The notes: generated by a model from the sequence alone, not told the origin. A DNA stretch of 64,000 nucleotides from Chryseobacterium sp. (GCF_008831505.1 NZ_CP044507.1:1922001-1986000); one strand, 5' to 3'; shown: positions 15,953 through 24,830, counted from the first letter of the stretch. A program made the numbers and translations.

Positions 15953-16903
15953 TTAACCTTCTATCGTTCTCACCCCACTCAAAAAAGAGATATTCCTTTT
16001 CAAACCCGCAAACTTGGTCCTTTTCACCGGAGATTTACGGAAAACCTCTGAAAAAAGTTCCTGGTCCAGCTCCTGCCAGTCTTCCTTTGTAAAATGCTTA
16101 AGTTTTTCATTTGGCCGGAATTTCTCCTGCGTGTGTGGCGCCGAAAACCGGTTCCAGGGGCAAACGTCCTGGCAGATATCGCAGCCAAACATCCAGTCCT
16201 GCATCCGGTCGCGGAAGTGTTCCGGAATGGCTTCTTTAAGTTCAATGGTCGCATAAGAGATACATTTACTGCCGTCAATGATTTTCTCCGAAACGATCGC
16301 TTCCGTAGGACAGGCATCGATGCATTTCCTGCAGGTGCCGCAATGGTCAGTCGTGGGCTGATCTGCGGCCAGGTCCAAATCGCAGATAATTTCTGCCAGG
16401 AAATAGAATGAACCGCTTTGTTTGGTAATCAGGTTGGCATTTTTCCCTACCCAGCCAATACCGGACTTCCTGGCCCAGCTTCGCTCCAGCACCGGTGCCG
16501 AATCAGTAAACACCCGGCAGTCAAAACCGCCGATCTCATCGCGGAGTTCGGCTACCATTTCCACCAAAATTCCTTTAATGATCTCATGGTAATCCTGCCC
16601 GTACGCATATTTCGAAATCTTGAAGTTATTTAGACTGGGAATCGTCTCCGCCGGAAAATAGTTATAGGACAGCGATATCACCGATTTCGCACCGGGCACC
16701 AGAAGCCGCGGGTCCAGTCTTTTATTGAAATGGTTCTCCATATAACGCATTTCCCCATGGTAATCCTTTTTCAGCCAGTCTTCCAGGGGTCGCGCATCTT
16801 CCTCCAGAAATCCGGCGTGTGAGATGCCGCAGTCCTGGAATCCGAAGGCCTTTGCCTTGGATTTGATCAGTTGTGAAAGTTTTTCTTGTTTTGAGGAGTA
16901 CAT
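15953..16903 (-). CDS. queG: Epoxyqueuosine reductase
   Basis: 316 residues. QueG performs the last step of queuosine synthesis in tRNA, reducing epoxyqueuosine with cobalamin and two [4Fe-4S] clusters. The two ferredoxin-like motifs are clear: [15 protein letters not shown] near residue 190 and [10 protein letters not shown] near residue 245. [20 protein letters not shown] before them is a conserved QueG stretch. It is cytosolic and somewhat shorter than E. coli QueG, as usual in Bacteroidetes, which lack the HEAT-like tail. The last codons lie in the repeat-rich sequence of region A ([15 protein letters not shown]), so the exact C-terminus may have been altered. Confidence 0.95.
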   Translation of the reverse strand: MYSSKQEKLSQLIKSKAKAFGFQDCGISHAGFLEEDARPLEDWLKKDYHGEMRYMENHFNKRLDPRLLVPGAKSVISLSYNYFPAETIPSLNNFKISKYAYGQDYHEIIKGILVEMVAELRDEIGGFDCRVFTDSAPVLERSWARKSGIGWVGKNANLITKQSGSFYFLAEIICDLDLAADQPTTDHCGTCRKCIDACPTEAIVSEKIIDGSKCISYATIELKEAIPEHFRDRMQDWMFGCDICQDVCPWNRFSAPHTQEKFRPNEKLKHFTKEDWQELDQELFSEVFRKSPVKRTKFAGLKRNISFLSGVRTIEG

Positions 16904-16929
16904 GGGAAGGCAAATTTAACATAATTTGC

Positions 16930-16937
16930 TACATTTG
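16930..16937 (+). promoter_or_regulatory. Predicted promoter of the rhodanese gene
   Basis: TACATTTG fits the -7 consensus and is 30 bases before the ATG, giving a leader of about 25 bases. Confidence 0.5.
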
Positions 16938-16967
16938 TGAGATTACAAACAGTTTAAAATTATTAAA

Positions 16968-17258
16968 ATGGATTCAATAAACGAAATTTTAAGCTCCGGC
17001 GACTACCACCTTATAGATGTGCGCGAACCTATGGAACTGGAGATGGACGGCAAAATAGAAGATGCCCGCAACATACCCTTGGGCGAGCTGGAAGAGCGTA
17101 AACAGGAGGTAACCAATCTGAACGGAAACATCATCTTCTTCTGCAGAAGCGGAAACCGCAGTGGTAAGGCTGTAGACTATTTTAAATCGCAGGGCATGAC
17201 TAATGTCTATAACGGTGGCGGCTACGGTGATATGAAGAATGCGCTGGAGCAGAACTGA
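16968..17258 (+). CDS. Single-domain rhodanese-like protein
   Basis: 96 residues, one rhodanese domain. The N-terminal YHLIDVREPMELEMDG and the active loop FCRSGNRSGKA with the catalytic Cys are intact, so it should carry persulfide sulfur. No signal peptide is present, so it is cytosolic. It is divergent from queG, with its own predicted promoter, and is closed by a bidirectional hairpin near 17.34 kb. Confidence 0.94.
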   Translation: MDSINEILSSGDYHLIDVREPMELEMDGKIEDARNIPLGELEERKQEVTNLNGNIIFFCRSGNRSGKAVDYFKSQGMTNVYNGGGYGDMKNALEQN

Positions 17259-17321
17259 TAAGATACGTTTCGGACAATTGCCGCACCATTAGTTTTTTTT
17301 AGAAAATGCGCCATACAAACT

Positions 17322-17352
17322 AAAAACCTGCCTACGATCATGGCAGGTTTTA
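17322..17352. terminator. Bidirectional terminator
   Basis: The stem aaaacctgcc / ggcaggtttt with loop tacgatcat lies between the converging rhodanese and flavin oxidoreductase genes and can serve both. Confidence 0.85.
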
Positions 17353-17369
17353 TCCATTTAAAATTGTTC

Positions 17370-18317
17370 CTACATCGACGGGTTCCCTGCAGCTTCAAAC
17401 TCTTTCATCAGTTGCTCAAAAACTTCTGCTACCGGCAACACTTCTTCAATAAGCGCAGATACCTGGCCAATTTCAAGCTCACCCTCTTCCAGGTCTCCTT
17501 GAAACATACCTCTCTTTGCCCGCGCCCTGCCCAGAGCCGTCAACAGCACCTGAGGATTTCTGCCACTGTCATAAAGTTTTTCAATGTCCCGGAAGAACTT
17601 ATTTTTAACCAAACGTACAGGCGCAAGTTCTTTTAGGGTCAGCTGGGTGTCACCTTCGTTTAAGGAAGTGATTTGCTCCTTCCATAACTCATGTCCACTG
17701 GCTTCCTGTGTGGCGGCAAACCTGGAGCCGATCTGCACCCCGTCTGCACCCAAAATCATGGCTGCTTTCATTTGCGTGCCCAGCCCTATTCCACCGGCAG
17801 CTATCAGAGGTATATCAATATGTTTGCGAACATTGGGGATAAGGCAGAATGTAGTAGTCTCATCGCGGCCGTTGTGCCCCCCGGCTTCAAATCCTTCAGC
17901 CACTACAGCATCTACACCTGCCACCTGGCACTTCTGTGCAAATTTGGTGGATGACACTACATGCGCCACTTTCAGACCTTCTTTCTTAAGCGTTTCTGTG
18001 TAGGTTTTCGGATTTCCGGCCGAGGTGAAGATGATCTTCACTCCTTCCTCCAGAATAATGCTGATCACCTCATCCAGATTCGGATAGAGCATAGGCACGT
18101 TAACGCCGAAAGGCTTGTCTGTAGCGGCTTTGCATTTTTGGATATGCTCACGCAGCACATCCGGATACATACTGCCGGCACCTATAAGCCCCAGACCGCC
18201 ACAGTTGGAGACCGCTGAGGCCAGACGCCAGCCGGAATGCCAGATCATACCGCCCTGAACGATAGGGTATTTAATATTGAAAAGTGCTGAAACCCGGTTT
18301 TGTGATTTCTGATACAT
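17370..18317 (-). CDS. Nitronate monooxygenase / enoyl-ACP reductase-like flavin enzyme
   Basis: About 315 residues, an FMN-dependent TIM barrel of the NPD/FabK group. YPIVQGGMIWHSGW starts the barrel, VDAVVAEGFEAGGHNGRDE is the phosphate-binding region with the conserved His, and IPLIAAGGIGLGTQMKAAMILGADGVQIGS-type sequence (split here by position, residues about 185-215) completes it. It could be nitronate monooxygenase or a FabK-type enoyl reductase. The start at 18317 gives the usual length. A 12-residue longer form starts at 18353, but that ATG lies only four bases after a TATTTTTG element and would be leaderless. Confidence 0.9.
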   Translation of the reverse strand: MYQKSQNRVSALFNIKYPIVQGGMIWHSGWRLASAVSNCGGLGLIGAGSMYPDVLREHIQKCKAATDKPFGVNVPMLYPNLDEVISIILEEGVKIIFTSAGNPKTYTETLKKEGLKVAHVVSSTKFAQKCQVAGVDAVVAEGFEAGGHNGRDETTTFCLIPNVRKHIDIPLIAAGGIGLGTQMKAAMILGADGVQIGSRFAATQEASGHELWKEQITSLNEGDTQLTLKELAPVRLVKNKFFRDIEKLYDSGRNPQVLLTALGRARAKRGMFQGDLEEGELEIGQVSALIEEVLPVAEVFEQLMKEFEAAGNPSM

Positions 18318-18422
18318 CTTGTCGGCAACGCCGAAATCAATAAAATTGCTCATGCAGCAAAAATAAAGGAAATATACGGTTTAAAGAAGTCCAGCCTCCC
18401 CTTACCGTTGCCTCGTCTTAAC

Positions 18423-18452
18423 AAAAAAAATCTCCGAAAAAATTTCGGAGAC
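18423..18452 (-). terminator. Terminator after the SurA-like gene
   Basis: The stem tctccgaaa / tttcggaga has an A-run on its plus-strand left side, i.e. a T-run after the stem in the minus direction, just past the stop of the SurA-like gene. Confidence 0.85.
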
Positions 18453-18457
18453 CTTTA

Positions 18458-19822
18458 TTATTTTGTCAGTACTGATTTCTGAAGTTCCGGCTGGAAGCTG
18501 CATTCCGCATAACGGTTATCAATGGAGATAAAGATATTGGGCAATCTCTGCTTAATCCATTTATCTACCATTTCATTACGCTTTCTGTTTAAAGCCAGTT
18601 GCTTGATACGGTCGTAATCGGTTTCAATGGTAAGCTGATGGGCAGGAATCACTTCCTCAATTTTCACGATGCTCACAGCTTTGCGGCGGTTCAGTTCATC
18701 TTCAAAAACATCGGTGATGTCGCCTTTGTTAAGTCCTGCGATCTGATATCCCAGCGTTGGTGAAAGCGAAAGCCTTTCCATACGGTCGGACCCGTTATTG
18801 TCTGTAAGAACACCGGCGTTGAATTTGGTTCGCTTATCGTCCGAATACTTGAATGCCGCATCTTTGAAGGTCATCTTACCCTCCTCAATAGAGGTCTTGA
18901 TGGCATCCAGTTCCTTACGGGCTGCCTCTATCTCTTCTGCTGTTGGGGTGGCAGCAATCAGAATATGTCTCGCATCATAGATTTTTCCGGCTCTTCGCTC
19001 CAGTTTAATGATATGATAACCGAACTCCGATTCTACAGGATCCGAAATTTCACCTTCCTGAAGGTTTAAGGCTGCGGCTTCAAAGGGTTTTACCATCTGT
19101 CCTTTGGAAATATTCTTCATAAGACCGCCATTTGGTGCGGAACCCGGATCTTCAGAATATATTCTGGCCTGGCTGTCGAAGCTTTCACCGTTCAGGATGT
19201 CCTGCTTAATCTTCTTAAGCCTGTTGATGATTTCTTCTTTGTGAGCTTCTGTAAGTTTGGGATAAATGCTGATCTGAGCCAGAGTTACCTCATCCTTTAC
19301 CTCGGGAAGCTGCAGTCTATAGGTATTATAAAAGTCCGTAACTTCGTTTGGCGTTACATCAGCCTTTTCAGTAATCCTCTGGTACTTTGCCTGACCGTAG
19401 TACTGGTCACTGTCTATCTTCTCGATCGCCGTCTTCATTTCATAGGCTGTCCGGAATTTGTAGGCGGCAAGCATTGTTTTTTCGTCCGGAAACTGCCCCA
19501 GGATCTGATTATATTTCAAACCGGCATTCTCCTTTATCGCAGCGCTGCGGTTTTCAATAAGGGTATCCCTTTTTGCTTCGTAAACAACAATCTTGTTGTT
19601 GATGATACTCTCCATCACCTGGCATTTATTGGCGGCGGCACTTCCCTGCTGGGCGGCATAGTTCATCTGCTCGTTAATATCCGATTCCAGTATGATTTCG
19701 TTACCGATCACAGCTGCGATACCGTCTACGAGTTTACCTTTCTCCAGCTGTGCGGAAGCAGAAGCCGATAAAAAAGTAAAGAAAATCCCCAGAAACAGGG
19801 AAAAATTTATTTTGTTTGTCAT
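18458..19822 (-). CDS. SurA-like periplasmic peptidyl-prolyl isomerase
   Basis: About 454 residues. A signal peptide (MTNKINFSLFLGIFFTFL, cut near SASAQ) leads to a SurA N-terminal helical domain and two parvulin (PpiC) domains. The first is around residues 170-270 (ARIYSEDPGSAPNGG and ESEFGYHIIKLERR), the second follows at about 280-380 (DARHILIAATPTAEE). It is a chaperone for outer-membrane protein assembly. The ATG at 19822 is chosen because a TTG 24 bases upstream lies inside the predicted promoter element TAAATTTG (19842-19849). A terminator follows the gene. Confidence 0.93.
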   Translation of the reverse strand: MTNKINFSLFLGIFFTFLSASASAQLEKGKLVDGIAAVIGNEIILESDINEQMNYAAQQGSAAANKCQVMESIINNKIVVYEAKRDTLIENRSAAIKENAGLKYNQILGQFPDEKTMLAAYKFRTAYEMKTAIEKIDSDQYYGQAKYQRITEKADVTPNEVTDFYNTYRLQLPEVKDEVTLAQISIYPKLTEAHKEEIINRLKKIKQDILNGESFDSQARIYSEDPGSAPNGGLMKNISKGQMVKPFEAAALNLQEGEISDPVESEFGYHIIKLERRAGKIYDARHILIAATPTAEEIEAARKELDAIKTSIEEGKMTFKDAAFKYSDDKRTKFNAGVLTDNNGSDRMERLSLSPTLGYQIAGLNKGDITDVFEDELNRRKAVSIVKIEEVIPAHQLTIETDYDRIKQLALNRKRNEMVDKWIKQRLPNIFISIDNRYAECSFQPELQKSVLTK

Positions 19823-19841
19823 AAGTCGTAAATAATGAGTC

Positions 19842-19849
19842 TGCAAATT
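19842..19849 (-). promoter_or_regulatory. Predicted promoter of the SurA-like gene
   Basis: The minus strand reads TAAATTTG, matching TAnnTTTG, about 20 bases before the ATG at 19822. It rules out the upstream TTG start. Confidence 0.6.
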
Positions 19850-19902
19850 TAGAACTCTGGTTCAATTATGCTTAACTTTTAGTTATAATAATTTCTTAAT
19901 AT

Positions 19903-20823
19903 TTAAACCTCCGCTTCAAAAGTGGTGAGTTCCTTAAACTGCTGAATCCTTTCACCCAGTTCGGCTTCGGTGATTTCCTTCAGTCTTTCGGTGCCAAATT
20001 TCTCAACCGTGAAAGAAGCCAGCGCCGATCCCGCGATTAGAGCTGATTTCATGGTTTCAAAATCAAACTTCCCTTTCTTAACAAGATAAGAAGCAAATCC
20101 GCCCGCAAAGGTGTCGCCCGCACCGGTCGGATCAAATACTTCCTCCAGCGGCATGGCCGGGATAGCGAAGATACGTCCCTCATGGAAAAGCAGGGCGCCG
20201 TGCTCTCCTTTCTTGATGATCACGAACGCCGGACCCATAGCGTGGATTTTCTTGGCGGCCTTCACCAGCGAATATTCTCCTGAAAGCTGCCTGGCTTCTT
20301 CATCGTTAATCGTGATTACATCGGTTTTTGCAATCATCTGCGTCAGGACATCCATTGCTGAATCCATCCAGAAATTCATCGTATCCAGGATTACCAGTTT
20401 TGGCCTGTTCTTCATCTTTTCGAGCACAGACAGCTGTACACCCGGATGCAGGTTACCCAGCAGCAGAACCTCGGAATCTTCCATAGAGGCCGGTATTTTA
20501 GGGTCAAAATTCTCCAGCACGTTCACTTCCGTTACCAGAGTATCGCGGGAATTAAGGTCATTATGATATTTACCGCTCCAAAAAAAGGTTTTACCGCTTT
20601 CAATCATTTCAATGCCGTCGGTGTTTACGCCGCGTGATTCCAGCAGGTTCATATACTCATCGGGAAAATCACCTCCCACTACGGAAACAATGCCGGATTT
20701 TACATTCATTAAAGAGGCTGCCAGACCAATATAAGTGGCGGCACCACCCAGGATTTTATCTGTTTTTCCGAATGGAGTTTCTATAGCGTCAAAAGCTACG
20801 CTGCCTACTACGAGTAATTTCAT
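19903..20823 (-). CDS. PfkB-family sugar/nucleoside kinase
   Basis: About 306 residues of the ribokinase fold. LGGAATYIGLAASLM holds the substrate-binding glycines, VSVVGGDFPDEY follows, and DPTGAGDTFAGGFA near residue 250 is the PfkB signature with the catalytic Asp. Substrate unknown: adenosine, ribose or another sugar are possible. The ATG at 20823 starts directly at the first strand (MKLLVVGSVAFDA). A longer reading from 20877 would overlap the end of gldD and add an unusual polar tail, so it is rejected. It is downstream of gldD by 40 bases on the same strand. Confidence 0.92.
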   Translation of the reverse strand: MKLLVVGSVAFDAIETPFGKTDKILGGAATYIGLAASLMNVKSGIVSVVGGDFPDEYMNLLESRGVNTDGIEMIESGKTFFWSGKYHNDLNSRDTLVTEVNVLENFDPKIPASMEDSEVLLLGNLHPGVQLSVLEKMKNRPKLVILDTMNFWMDSAMDVLTQMIAKTDVITINDEEARQLSGEYSLVKAAKKIHAMGPAFVIIKKGEHGALLFHEGRIFAIPAMPLEEVFDPTGAGDTFAGGFASYLVKKGKFDFETMKSALIAGSALASFTVEKFGTERLKEITEAELGERIQQFKELTTFEAEV

Positions 20824-20863
20824 TATCTCTTGATTTATTTTTTTAGGTAAGTTGGGGAATTTG

Positions 20864-21424
20864 TTATTTCCATTCAAAGGTATCGATAAGATGCAGCATA
20901 TCGCGTTTTACATAATCAACCGCAGGCGCCAGAGAATCCGGTTTTGGGCGTGAATTGAAATACAGGTAAGCGGTTACGAAATGCCGGGTACTGTCTGTAA
21001 TATAGAACTGAAGATTGGAGGCACTTTGTCCTTTCAGCTCATAAAAATTACCGAAAACCCTTTTCTCGGGGTACTGAAAAGACTTGGTTTCAATGGAACT
21101 GGCCTTCACGGTATGTTCATACACCATTTTCTCAGATTCTTTTACATGTGCTTCAAAGTCGTCTTTGATTGGATAGTAGGTAAGGAAAACCTTACCCTTC
21201 ATTCCGTTATAATTGATATAGTACCAGCAGTTCCTCTGCTTCTTGGCATCTGTTATTACAGAAAAGTCTGAATATTCAAAAGTAAACGGACAGGGCTGTG
21301 TAAACTGAACATATTTAGGTTCCGGATACTCCAGACGAAGGTCTCCTTTAGGCTTCGGCACTGAATCTTTCCCGCATGAAAACAGGAAACCGGTTAATAA
21401 AATGAGAATGAGTTTTTTAAACAT
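20864..21424 (-). CDS. gldD: Gliding motility lipoprotein GldD
   Basis: 186 residues. The lipobox LFSC places the lipidated Cys at residue 17. The sequence contains GldD stretches such as RLEYPEPKYVQF, KQRNCWYYINYNGMKGKVFLTYYPI and DSTRHFVTAYLYFNS. In Flavobacterium johnsoniae GldD is needed for gliding and for the type IX secretion-linked machinery; it probably faces the periplasm. The gene lies behind mutY on the same strand (66 bases). In some flavobacteria ssb and gldE accompany this pair; neither is present here. Presence of gldD does not prove that the organism glides. Confidence 0.95.
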   Translation of the reverse strand: MFKKLILILLTGFLFSCGKDSVPKPKGDLRLEYPEPKYVQFTQPCPFTFEYSDFSVITDAKKQRNCWYYINYNGMKGKVFLTYYPIKDDFEAHVKESEKMVYEHTVKASSIETKSFQYPEKRVFGNFYELKGQSASNLQFYITDSTRHFVTAYLYFNSRPKPDSLAPAVDYVKRDMLHLIDTFEWK

Positions 21425-21490
21425 TTCGCAAAAATACCTATTTTATATGTAATCCGGAAGTTTCGGCCTTTAAGAAATTCAGGTCGCACA

Positions 21491-22537
21491 CTATGACAAA
21501 GCTCTGCCTGCCTGCAATGCAATATAATTCTCCAGGGGCTTAGGAAAGGAGTGCAGTAAACTGCCCTGCAGGGAGACGATCTGATAGCCACCCGTAGAAG
21601 CTAATTCCTCAAACTCCTTTCGGTTTTCAGGGAATACATCCACAAAATCAATACTTAGGTTACGGTGTGAAAGTTTATGATAGACGGTATTGGCTTCCAT
21701 TACAACCGTCCTATAGTTCGTTGGAAGTTCGTCCGGAAATTCGTAAAGTTTTTTCCATATATGATTTTCGGAGCGCCGACGGATAAGAATTTCATTTCCA
21801 AACCTTACGAAATAGTACTTAAGCTTAAGCTCTTTTACAACAGTCTTCTTTTTCCTCACAGGAAAATCCGCAATACGGCCAAGCTGGAACGCGCGGCAGT
21901 CCCTCTGCAGCGGACATTGATCACAAAGCGGATTTCGTGGACGGCATATTTCTGAACCCAGGTCCATTACGGCTTCATTAAAAGTTCCGGCTTCACCCGG
22001 GGGCATCATCCTTAAAGCAAGTTCCGAAAAGTAGGTAAAGGAGCTGCTGTGTGAAATATCTGTCCCGTCTGCAAAGACTCTGGACAATACCCTGTAAAAA
22101 TTACCGTCCACCGCCGGGATATGCATTCCGAAGCAAATACTGGACACTGCAGCCGCGGTATATGGGCCCACTCCCGATAAGGACAGTATATCTTGGTACT
22201 GACTGGGGAAAACGCCTCCAAAATCCGCCATAATCTGCCGGGCAGCTTTCTGCAAATTCAGCGCCCGGGAGTAGTATCCCAGGCCTTTCCAGTAAAGCAT
22301 TACCTCGTCTGCTTCGGCCTCGGCAAGAGTACGCACATCGGGAAAACGTTCGGTGAACTTATAGTAATGATTTAAACCCTGCTGAATGCGTGTTTGCTGA
22401 AAGATAATTTCGCAGATCCAGACCTTATAGGGATCACTGGTTTTTCTGAATGGCAAATCGCGTCCGTGAATGTGGAACCAGGCCACCAGCGCCTTACCAA
22501 GGTAAAGAAAATCAGCGTTTTGTTTGTAGTTTTTCAA
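21491..22537 (-). CDS. mutY: A/G-specific adenine glycosylase
   Basis: 348 residues. MutY removes adenine mispaired with 8-oxoguanine. The helix-hairpin-helix LSGVGPYTAAAV carries the catalytic region near residue 120. The [4Fe-4S] cluster cysteines follow the C-x6-C-x2-C-x5-C pattern in CRPRNPLCDQCPLQRDC. A Nudix-like MutT domain forms the C-terminus (KYYFVRFGNEILIRRR). The only usable start is a TTG at 22537: an in-frame stop lies two codons upstream, and no ATG occurs before the conserved glycosylase domain. The start region overlaps the divergent HU promoter. Confidence 0.95.
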   Translation of the reverse strand: MKNYKQNADFLYLGKALVAWFHIHGRDLPFRKTSDPYKVWICEIIFQQTRIQQGLNHYYKFTERFPDVRTLAEAEADEVMLYWKGLGYYSRALNLQKAARQIMADFGGVFPSQYQDILSLSGVGPYTAAAVSSICFGMHIPAVDGNFYRVLSRVFADGTDISHSSSFTYFSELALRMMPPGEAGTFNEAVMDLGSEICRPRNPLCDQCPLQRDCRAFQLGRIADFPVRKKKTVVKELKLKYYFVRFGNEILIRRRSENHIWKKLYEFPDELPTNYRTVVMEANTVYHKLSHRNLSIDFVDVFPENRKEFEELASTGGYQIVSLQGSLLHSFPKPLENYIALQAGRALS

Positions 22538-22555
22538 AAATTAGTTTTATATTTG
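22524..22555 (+). promoter_or_regulatory. HU gene promoter
   Basis: TTG at 22524-22526 and TATATTTG at 22548-22555 with a 21-base spacer form a near-consensus Bacteroidetes promoter, starting transcription about 25 bases before the HU ATG. The -33 part lies within the first codons of mutY on the other strand. Confidence 0.75.
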
Positions 22556-22584
22556 CACACCAAAATTAAAAAGAAAAAAAGAAA

Positions 22585-22881
22585 ATGACAAAGGCAGAAT
22601 TGGTAAATACCATCTCAACTAAATTGGGGACAGAGAAAGGTGAGACTCAGAAAGTTGTAGAAGCTTTCATGCACGAGATCAGAAGTGCAATGTACAAAGG
22701 AGACAATGTATATTTAAGAGGTTTCGGTTCTTTCATCATCAAGACCAGAGCTGCAAAAACGGGAAGAAACATATCCAAGAACACGGCAATTGAAATTCCC
22801 GCTCATAATATCCCTGCTTTTAAGCCATCCAAGACTTTCACAGAAAAGGTAAAAACCAAAGTAGCTGTAAACAATAACTAA
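22585..22881 (+). CDS. HU-family DNA-binding protein
   Basis: 98 residues of the HU/IHF fold. MTKAELVNTISTKLG begins the dimerisation helices. VYLRGFGSFIIKTRAAKTGRN is the HU signature and arm. The tail is slightly lysine-rich (FTEKVKTKVAVNNN). It is a DNA-bending nucleoid protein. A strong promoter lies upstream, and the tiny basic-protein gene follows after 30 bases, probably on the same mRNA. Confidence 0.96.
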   Translation: MTKAELVNTISTKLGTEKGETQKVVEAFMHEIRSAMYKGDNVYLRGFGSFIIKTRAAKTGRNISKNTAIEIPAHNIPAFKPSKTFTEKVKTKVAVNNN

Positions 22882-22911
22882 AAGAGTAATAATATTTAAA
22901 ATTTATTCAAT

Positions 22912-23004
22912 ATGCCAAGCGGAAAAAAAAGAAAAAGACACAAGGTAGCCACACACAAAAGAAAGAAAAGAAGAAGAGCTAACAGACACAAGAAGAAGAA
23001 ATAA
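22912..23004 (+). CDS. Tiny basic AURKAIP1/COX24-like (mS38/bS22-type) ribosomal protein
   Basis: A 30-codon gene: MPSGKKRKRHKVATHKRKKR and then RRANRHKKKK. It is almost wholly Lys, Arg and His with a K-K-R-K-R-H-K-x3-H-K pattern. It matches the short Bacteroidetes proteins labelled AURKAIP1/COX24 domain proteins, a family that includes mitochondrial ribosomal protein mS38 and mycobacterial bS22, which bind the decoding region of small-subunit rRNA. The ATG at 22912 is A-rich upstream, typical of well-translated Bacteroidetes genes. It lies between HU and RNase G. The family link is from recognition, not a search. Confidence 0.85.
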   Translation: MPSGKKRKRHKVATHKRKKRRRANRHKKKK

Positions 23005-23194
23005 GCTTTTCTGCTAAAAAATATAGGATATAGTTGGTGTTTTTATTTTTATAAACGTTCACCAGCTATATTTTTGTTTTACTACCCTTTTCCCTAACTG
23101 CCCGTACGAACTTTTCGCTCACAATCCGTATATATACGTATTACCGGGTATGGTAAAACGGTTTTTTGTTTAACGAAATACAAGTAGCTATGAA

Positions 23195-24754
23195 ATGAAG
23201 AAAGAACTGATAATATCACATGAAGGCGGGCGCTCTAAAATAGCCCTGCTGGAAGATGGGCGTCTGTTTGAACTCCACGAAGAGGAGGACAAAAGCGACT
23301 TTGTGGTAGGCGATCTTTTTATTGGCAAGGTGAAGAAACTGGCTCCCAACCTCAATGCAGCCTTCGTAAGCATCGGTTATGAAAAAGATGCTTTTCTGCA
23401 TTATCAGGACCTGGGTCCCCAGTACCTGACCTACAAAAAGTTCCTGAAAGACACCCTTGCACGTAAGCAGCAGGATTCCTCGCTCAAGAATTTCGAGATT
23501 CAGCCGGAGATCAATAAAAATGGTGTTGTAGATAAAGTTCTGAGCAAGGACGACAGTGTCATCCTGCAGATTACCAAAGAACCTATCTCTACCAAGGGAC
23601 CGCGAATTTCCACCCAGATTTCCCTCACAGGCCGTTTCCTGGTCCTGATCCCTTTTGACAAAAGTGTTTCCATTTCCAAAAAAATTGAAAGTGCCGAAGA
23701 GCGCGACCGCCTCCGGACACTTATTGAAAGTATTAAACCGGAAGGTTTTGGTGTCATTATACGCACCGTAGCCGAAGGAAAGAAAGTGGCCGAACTCCAC
23801 AACGATATGAACCAGCTGGTTCAGAAATGGGAAAACACATTCCGGAACATCCAGAAGAATAAGGTACCGAGCAAGATTCTGAGCGAAGAGGGAAAAGCCG
23901 CGGCCATCCTCCGGGACAATTTCAACTCTGATTTTGTGTCCATCATCTGCGATGACGAGGAAATGGTTACCGAAATGAAAGCCTACCTGGAAGTAATTGC
24001 TCCCGAAAGGAAGAACATTGTACAGTTTTACGACAAACCCACTCCACTGATGGAATATTATAACGTGGAGAAGCAACTGAAGCAAAGCTTTGGTAAACAC
24101 GTAAACATTCCTTCGTCCAAAGGGGCTTACCTCGTTATTGAACATACCGAAGCTCTGCATGTTATTGATGTAAACTCCGGGAATAACATCAGCTCCGGGG
24201 CGGCAGGCAACCGCGAACACGCGCTGCATGTAAACCGGTTGGCAGCTACGGAGATAGCCCGCCAACTCCGCCTGCGCGACATGGGTGGAATAATTGTGGT
24301 GGATTTCATCGATATGGTGAATGCCGACCACCGCCGCGAACTTTTTGAGCATCTGAAAAATGAAATGAGCCGCGATAAAGCCAGGCACAAAATACTGCCG
24401 CCCAGCAAATTTGGCCTTATACAGATGACAAGGCAGAGAACCCGGCCCGAAAACCAGATCGAGACCAAGGAGGAGAATCCAAATGCCGCCGGCGAAATTC
24501 TGGCACCCATAGTGGTGGTGGAACGTATGGAGGAGATGATTCGGACACTGATGCAAACCGAAAAAGGAAAGATTTTCCTGCATGTGCATCCGTTTGTAGA
24601 GGCCTACCTTACCAAAGGCCTGATGAGCATACAAACCAAATGGTACCTGAAATACAAAAAATGGGTAACCATTATTCCGCGTGATTCATTCAAATACCTG
24701 GAATACAAACTGATCAATGCAAACAAGGAAGAGCTCATGAGCTACTCCAACTGA
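23195..24754 (+). CDS. rng: Ribonuclease G (Rne/Rng family)
   Basis: 519 residues. It is an endoribonuclease of rRNA maturation and mRNA turnover. An S1-like domain occupies about residues 35-130 (DLFIGKVKKLAPNLNAAFV). The catalytic Mg2+-binding aspartates are in LHVIDVNSGNN and IIVVDFIDM, as in RNase E/G. After GLIQMTRQRTRPENQ, where E. coli enzymes carry a Cys-x2-Cys zinc link, this protein has TKEENPNAAGE and no cysteine, so zinc-linked dimerisation seems absent. No RNase E-like C-terminal scaffold is present. The gene follows HU and the tiny basic protein and is closed by a strong terminator. Confidence 0.95.
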   Translation: MKKELIISHEGGRSKIALLEDGRLFELHEEEDKSDFVVGDLFIGKVKKLAPNLNAAFVSIGYEKDAFLHYQDLGPQYLTYKKFLKDTLARKQQDSSLKNFEIQPEINKNGVVDKVLSKDDSVILQITKEPISTKGPRISTQISLTGRFLVLIPFDKSVSISKKIESAEERDRLRTLIESIKPEGFGVIIRTVAEGKKVAELHNDMNQLVQKWENTFRNIQKNKVPSKILSEEGKAAAILRDNFNSDFVSIICDDEEMVTEMKAYLEVIAPERKNIVQFYDKPTPLMEYYNVEKQLKQSFGKHVNIPSSKGAYLVIEHTEALHVIDVNSGNNISSGAAGNREHALHVNRLAATEIARQLRLRDMGGIIVVDFIDMVNADHRRELFEHLKNEMSRDKARHKILPPSKFGLIQMTRQRTRPENQIETKEENPNAAGEILAPIVVVERMEEMIRTLMQTEKGKIFLHVHPFVEAYLTKGLMSIQTKWYLKYKKWVTIIPRDSFKYLEYKLINANKEELMSYSN

Positions 24755-24790
24755 TACAGTAAAACAAAATTGATCATTTTCACAACTTAG

Positions 24791-24817
24791 TCTCCCGTAC
24801 GCGCGGGAGATTTTTTA
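24791..24817 (+). terminator. Terminator after rng
   Basis: The GC-rich stem tctcccg / cgggaga with loop tacgcg is followed by six T, 36 bases past the rng stop. Confidence 0.9.
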
Positions 24818-24830
24818 TTTGGAATTACAG

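Noticed and set aside
20824-20877. Longer start for the PfkB kinase
   Set aside because: The added residues overlap the gldD stop and lack similarity to the family, which begins at MKLLVVGS.
23216-24634. A 472-codon open frame on the minus strand
   Set aside because: It lies wholly antisense to RNase G, which has clear catalytic motifs. The antisense protein is rich in His, Phe and Val without domain logic; such long shadow frames follow from codon bias.
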